From the NCBI GenBank assembly GCA_022600395.1, contig JAHZKM010000065.1, positions 1 to 11,266 on the forward strand: a stretch of 11,266 nt of DNA, in the 5' to 3' direction. The translations under genes were made by a program, and so were the position numbers. The notes under the pieces are model-generated. The model worked only from the letters and a program-made list of their open reading frames with translations, was not told the origin of the DNA and searched no databases. Numbering within the stretch: the stretch's first letter is position 1; every line of letters starts with the position of its first letter. Shown in pieces: positions 8,278 to 11,266 of the stretch. Source of the stretch: Pseudomonadota bacterium. Its GTDB lineage: Bacteria > Pseudomonadota > Gammaproteobacteria > PS1 > Pseudothioglobaceae.

Positions 8278-9318
8278 ATGCGTCCAGAGCAAGTTAATAA
8301 AATCCTTACCCAAGAGTTTGAATCCGTTTTTGATGGTCATCACACACCGGTCATGCTATGGGGTGCGCCAGGTATCGGCAAGTCTCAGATTATCTCCCAA
8401 GTGGCTGAAGCTCATGAGGTTAATATTATTGATATTCGTTTATCACAAATGGAGCCCAGTGATCTTCGCGGAATTCCTTTTAAGAATGACAAGCTGGTGG
8501 ACTGGTCAATTCCTTCTCTGTTGCCCGATGAAAAGCGTCACGGCAAGCAGGGTATTTTATTTTTAGATGAAATAACCTCCGCACCTCCAACTGTATCTGC
8601 TGCAGCTTATCAGCTGATTTTAGATAGACGTTTAGGCGATTATATTGTGCCAGATGGCTGGGTTATTTTTGCAGCAGGTAATCGCCAAGGTGATCGTGGA
8701 GTAACCTATTCCATGCCAGCACCTTTAGCCAATCGTTTTTCCCATTATGAACTAGATGTTAATCTAGACGATTGGGCAGCCTGGGCTTATAAAAATCAAA
8801 TTGATGAGCGTATTATTGGTTTTTTACGGTATCGTCCTGAACATTTATTTGAATTTGATCCAGCGCACAATCCAGCAGCTTTTCCTTCGCCAAGAACCTG
8901 GGAGTTCGTACATCGAGCGCTTAAAAAATTTGACAATGATTTATCACTCTTTAGGCAAGCAGCTAGTGCTTGTGTGGGTGAAGTAGCTGGCGTTGAAATA
9001 ACAACTTTTGTTGAGCATATGGCAGATCTACCTGATTTAGATGCTATTATTCAAGGCGAATCAGTCAGCATACCTAAAGAGTTAGATCTTCAATATGCAA
9101 TCTGTGCCGCCTTAGCAGGACGAGCAATCGCTGCAAAAGATAGTGATCAGGCGCAACAAATCTGGGGAAATATCCTTAATTTTGCACGTGAGTTTCCACA
9201 AAAAGAGCTAGGTGTTATGCTAGTTTCTGATATGCAAAGAGCTATTGGTGGTGATATTTTTGCAGTACCTGAGTTTGCCAATTGGGCAGGGAAAATAGCA
9301 GAGACTTTGTTTGACTAG
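8278..9318 (+). CDS. MoxR-type AAA+ ATPase
   Basis: This is a cytosolic AAA+ ATPase of 346 residues that probably remodels or activates a client together with the VWA protein encoded two genes downstream. Walker A is GAPGIGKS (29-36), Walker B is ILFLDE (93-98, D97 and E98), sensor 1 is N135 in AAGN, the likely arginine finger is R153 in PAPLANRFSHYEL, and sensor 2 is R206 in PSPRTWEF. The small alpha-helical lid follows, and a C-terminal helical region (about 265-346) closes the protein. All catalytic residues are present, so it should hydrolyse ATP as a ring. The ATG at 8278 lacks a Shine-Dalgarno. The next in-frame methionine, M26 in PVMLWG, is too far into the domain. A possible TTG start for the next gene overlaps its stop. 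The specific client cannot be read from the sequence. Confidence 0.93.
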   Translation: MRPEQVNKILTQEFESVFDGHHTPVMLWGAPGIGKSQIISQVAEAHEVNIIDIRLSQMEPSDLRGIPFKNDKLVDWSIPSLLPDEKRHGKQGILFLDEITSAPPTVSAAAYQLILDRRLGDYIVPDGWVIFAAGNRQGDRGVTYSMPAPLANRFSHYELDVNLDDWAAWAYKNQIDERIIGFLRYRPEHLFEFDPAHNPAAFPSPRTWEFVHRALKKFDNDLSLFRQAASACVGEVAGVEITTFVEHMADLPDLDAIIQGESVSIPKELDLQYAICAALAGRAIAAKDSDQAQQIWGNILNFAREFPQKELGVMLVSDMQRAIGGDIFAVPEFANWAGKIAETLFD

Positions 9319-9325
9319 AACCAAT

Positions 9326-9721
9326 ATGATTAATTTAAGTCAACGTCAGGTGGAAAAATCGAATGAAAAGATGTTAGTAACTCAAACTTTGTTTGTAAAA
9401 ATATCACAAAAACTAAAAATACACTGTTCGAAAGATTTTTATATTAAAAAATTAATTTTTATTGCATGTTTAAGCGAAAAAATCACTAATTATTCACAAT
9501 TATGCAATAAAAAAAATCGTAAAAACCTTGAATTACATAGATCTTTAGCAGAATTAGCCAATCAATCAAACCCTATTGAGAAATTTGGCAAATTATTAAA
9601 ATCATGCGCAAAATTAGTCAATAAAAAAAGTTTTACAAATATTGAGTTATTCTTTGAGTCGCAGCGAGTAGTAATTCTTAATTTTAGCTCTAAACAAGGT
9701 TCTGCCAAAATTTATGAGTGA
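9326..9721 (+). CDS. Lysine-rich protein of unknown function in AAA+/VWA operon
   Basis: I do not recognise this protein. From the ATG at 9326 it has 131 residues, 20 of them lysine and about half as many acidic, so it is basic. It has four cysteines (C34, C48, C60, C94) with no paired zinc-ribbon spacing. It has no signal peptide and no convincing membrane helix; residues 40-49 (IKKLIFIACL) form a short hydrophobic patch in what looks like a mostly helical protein ending in two short strands (104-120). A TTG at 9311 would start it 15 bases earlier, inside the ATPase stop region. Reality as a gene is supported by position: it fills the space between the ATPase and the VWA gene and overlaps the latter by 8 bp (ATGAGTGA). 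It is visibly richer in A and T than its neighbours. Possible roles are adaptor or client, but there is no direct evidence. Confidence 0.7.
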   Translation: MINLSQRQVEKSNEKMLVTQTLFVKISQKLKIHCSKDFYIKKLIFIACLSEKITNYSQLCNKKNRKNLELHRSLAELANQSNPIEKFGKLLKSCAKLVNKKSFTNIELFFESQRVVILNFSSKQGSAKIYE

Positions 9722-11063
9722 TTCTGACTATCCATACTGGCGAAGTGATGAGCTGAAATCTACGCCTAAGCCAAAGGTAGAGGTGATTGGCGAAGATGTT
9801 ATCTTTGAAAACAATATTGATGATATTGATTTGGAGATGGTTGAGGCCAAGCTTACCAAAGCACGTACACAGCTTATTTTAGATAAACCTTTTTTAGGAA
9901 ACTTAGTTCTGCGTTTGCCGTTAAAGGCAGCTGGTTCTTGGTGTAAAACCAGCGCCACAGATGCCAAAAGTTTTTACTACAATCCTAGTTTTATCGACAA
10001 ACTTAACAACCATCAAACAAAATTTGTACTCATTCACGAGGCGCTTCATTGTGCGCTAACGCACTTTTCCAGACGTGGCAATCGAGATAAACACAAATGG
10101 GATTTGGCTTGTGATTTTGCCATTAATCCTCTATTGGTTAAGGAGGGGTTTCGTCCACCTTTAGATGTGCCTATCTTTAGTAAATACGAGAGCATGATTG
10201 CTGAAGAGATATATCCGATGATCGATGACAGTATTGATACCGAACCCATGGATCAGCATTTGTACGATGATAATCCAAAAGATGATGCGGATGAGTCAGA
10301 TGGCGGAATGCGCGAAGATAGTCTTGAAGGTGAAAAAGACAACACGTCTGATAAGGGGCAAGATAACAAACCGTCATCAGGCAATTCAAATTCTGAGGGC
10401 TTGGCTGATCAGCCACCGCCACTAAGCCCTGACGAAATGCAATCGCTCAGCGCACAGTGGCAAAAAAACCTAGCTTCGTCAGCGCAACTCGCACAACAAG
10501 CAGGAAAATTAGAGGGTGAGTTTGCTAAATTAATTGATTTTTTCTTGCAGCCGCAACTTTCTTGGCAATCTTTATTGGCACAATATATGTCGAGCCTTGC
10601 CCGAGATGACTTTTCCTACGCAAGAGCTTCAAGAAGAAGTGGTGATGCAATTTTGCCATCATTAAGATCAAGTCAAATTGATGTTAGTGTTGCTATTGAT
10701 ACCTCGGGGTCAATCTCTCAAGAAGAAATCAACGAATTTGTCTCTGAAATTAATGCCATTAAAAGCAATATGCGCGCCTCGATAACACTTATTGCTTGTG
10801 ATGAAAAAGTCGATCCAAAGCTAATTTGGCGTTTTGAGGCTTGGGATGAATTGCAATTTCCTGTTTCATTGGGCGGCGGTAAAGGGACTAATTTTATTCC
10901 TGTATTTGACTATATAGAACAACAGGATGCCTATCCCAGTGTTCTTATTTATTTCACCGATGCCAAAGGCAAATTTCCAGAATTTGAACCCAGTTATCCA
11001 GTGATGTGGTTAGTTAAAGGCAAGGAACCAATTCCTTGGGGCTCTCGAATTCAGCTTAATTAA
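9714..11063 (+). CDS. DUF2201-type protein: HExxH metallopeptidase-like domain plus VWA-like domain
   Basis: The protein has 449 residues. The N-terminal region (about 40-170) contains HEALH at 108-112, a zincin-type HExxH, followed by a conserved WDLACDFAINPLL segment (129-141) whose aspartates could complete a metal site. An acidic, low-complexity linker (about 170-240) follows. The C-terminal VWA-like domain (about 320-445) has a full MIDAS: DTSGS (D329, S331, S333), T392 in GGKGTNF and D416 in YFTDAKG. This layout matches the VWA-like/putative metallopeptidase family paired with MoxR-type ATPases. The VWA part probably binds the ATPase or a client through a divalent cation. Whether the HExxH site cleaves protein is unknown. 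The start overlaps the upstream gene by 8 bp, suggesting coupled translation. It has no signal peptide, so it should be cytosolic. Confidence 0.9.
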   Translation: MSDSDYPYWRSDELKSTPKPKVEVIGEDVIFENNIDDIDLEMVEAKLTKARTQLILDKPFLGNLVLRLPLKAAGSWCKTSATDAKSFYYNPSFIDKLNNHQTKFVLIHEALHCALTHFSRRGNRDKHKWDLACDFAINPLLVKEGFRPPLDVPIFSKYESMIAEEIYPMIDDSIDTEPMDQHLYDDNPKDDADESDGGMREDSLEGEKDNTSDKGQDNKPSSGNSNSEGLADQPPPLSPDEMQSLSAQWQKNLASSAQLAQQAGKLEGEFAKLIDFFLQPQLSWQSLLAQYMSSLARDDFSYARASRRSGDAILPSLRSSQIDVSVAIDTSGSISQEEINEFVSEINAIKSNMRASITLIACDEKVDPKLIWRFEAWDELQFPVSLGGGKGTNFIPVFDYIEQQDAYPSVLIYFTDAKGKFPEFEPSYPVMWLVKGKEPIPWGSRIQLN

Positions 11064-11065
11064 TC

Positions 11066-11266
11066 ATGCAAGATCTAACCCCTGAAGAATTAAAACAATA
11101 CCTTGCGCTAAACCAGCCCTTGTTGCTCGATGTTAGAGAACAGTGGGAATGGGATAAATGCCATTTTGATGAAGCGAAGCTTTTACCTATGGGGCAAATT
11201 ATGGCGAATATTGATACTTTTGACAAATCAGCAGAGTTGGTGATTATTTGCCATCATGGTATTCGC
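11066..11266 (+). CDS. Rhodanese-like domain protein, N-terminal part
   Basis: The first 67 codons of a single-domain rhodanese continue beyond the right edge. The family pattern is clear: LLLDVREQWEWDKCHFDEAKLLPMG matches the rhodanese LIDVRE-x-EW/E-x(3)-HI-x-GA-x-LIPMG pattern, and the active-site loop C62-H-H-G-I-R67 has the catalytic cysteine that carries persulfide. Such proteins transfer sulfane sulfur to cyanide or, more likely in vivo, to thiol carriers. The ATG lies 2 bases after the VWA-gene stop, so it is probably part of the same transcript. The Shine-Dalgarno is weak. Specific partner and substrate cannot be told. Confidence 0.9.
   Translation, partial: MQDLTPEELKQYLALNQPLLLDVREQWEWDKCHFDEAKLLPMGQIMANIDTFDKSAELVIICHHGIR

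Noticed and set aside
8249..8566. Plus-strand open frame of 105 codons overlapping the AAA+ gene start
   Set aside because: It lies in another frame over the region that encodes the intact Walker A and B motifs and has no recognisable protein features.
10177..10425. Open frames on both strands across the acidic linker of the VWA protein
   Set aside because: Low-complexity GAT/GAA-rich coding sequence keeps other frames open; the main frame continues into the intact MIDAS domain.
10225..10440. Possible tandem repeat or CRISPR-like region in the linker
   Set aside because: The sequence is repetitive only at the level of acidic codons; there are no regular repeat units or spacers.

Overview
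The window is AT-rich, gene-dense bacterial DNA that reads as a chromosomal segment of a gammaproteobacterium with a small genome. The evidence is the ybeD-lipB-lipA order (as in E. coli), the pdxA-rsmA pair, and close matches to gammaproteobacterial protein motifs. Sulfur-oxidising SUP05/Thioglobus-type bacteria or mussel symbionts would fit the base composition and style, but that is inference: no rRNA or other marker here settles it. No tRNA, rRNA, CRISPR array, insertion sequence or phage gene was seen.

Layout. Bases 1-1430 (minus strand) carry pdxA (vitamin B6 synthesis) followed by the overlapping 5' part of rsmA (16S rRNA dimethylation), which runs off the left edge. A 232-bp AT-rich divergent spacer (1431-1662) separates pdxA from a plus-strand pair: a periplasmic adaptor (1663-2811) and an RND inner-membrane pump (2822-6274). 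The spacer holds an operator-like palindrome. No outer-membrane channel gene is present. A strong hairpin at 6309-6342 works as a terminator for both strands, between the pump and the convergent lipoate operon.

Bases 6364-8215 (minus strand) form the operon ybeD-lipB-lipA. LipB transfers octanoyl from acyl carrier protein to target lipoyl domains, and LipA inserts two sulfurs to make lipoate. YbeD is a small conserved protein of the DUF493 family.

Bases 8278-11266 (plus strand) form a tightly packed run: a MoxR-type AAA+ ATPase, a lysine-rich protein of unknown function, a protein that joins an HExxH metallopeptidase-like domain to a complete MIDAS von Willebrand A-like domain, and the start of a rhodanese. 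AAA+ ATPase plus VWA protein pairs are known as chaperone or metal-insertion-like machines (MoxR/VWA, RavA-ViaA, CbbQ-CbbO, NorQ-NorD). The client of this one is not known, so this is the least understood part of the window.
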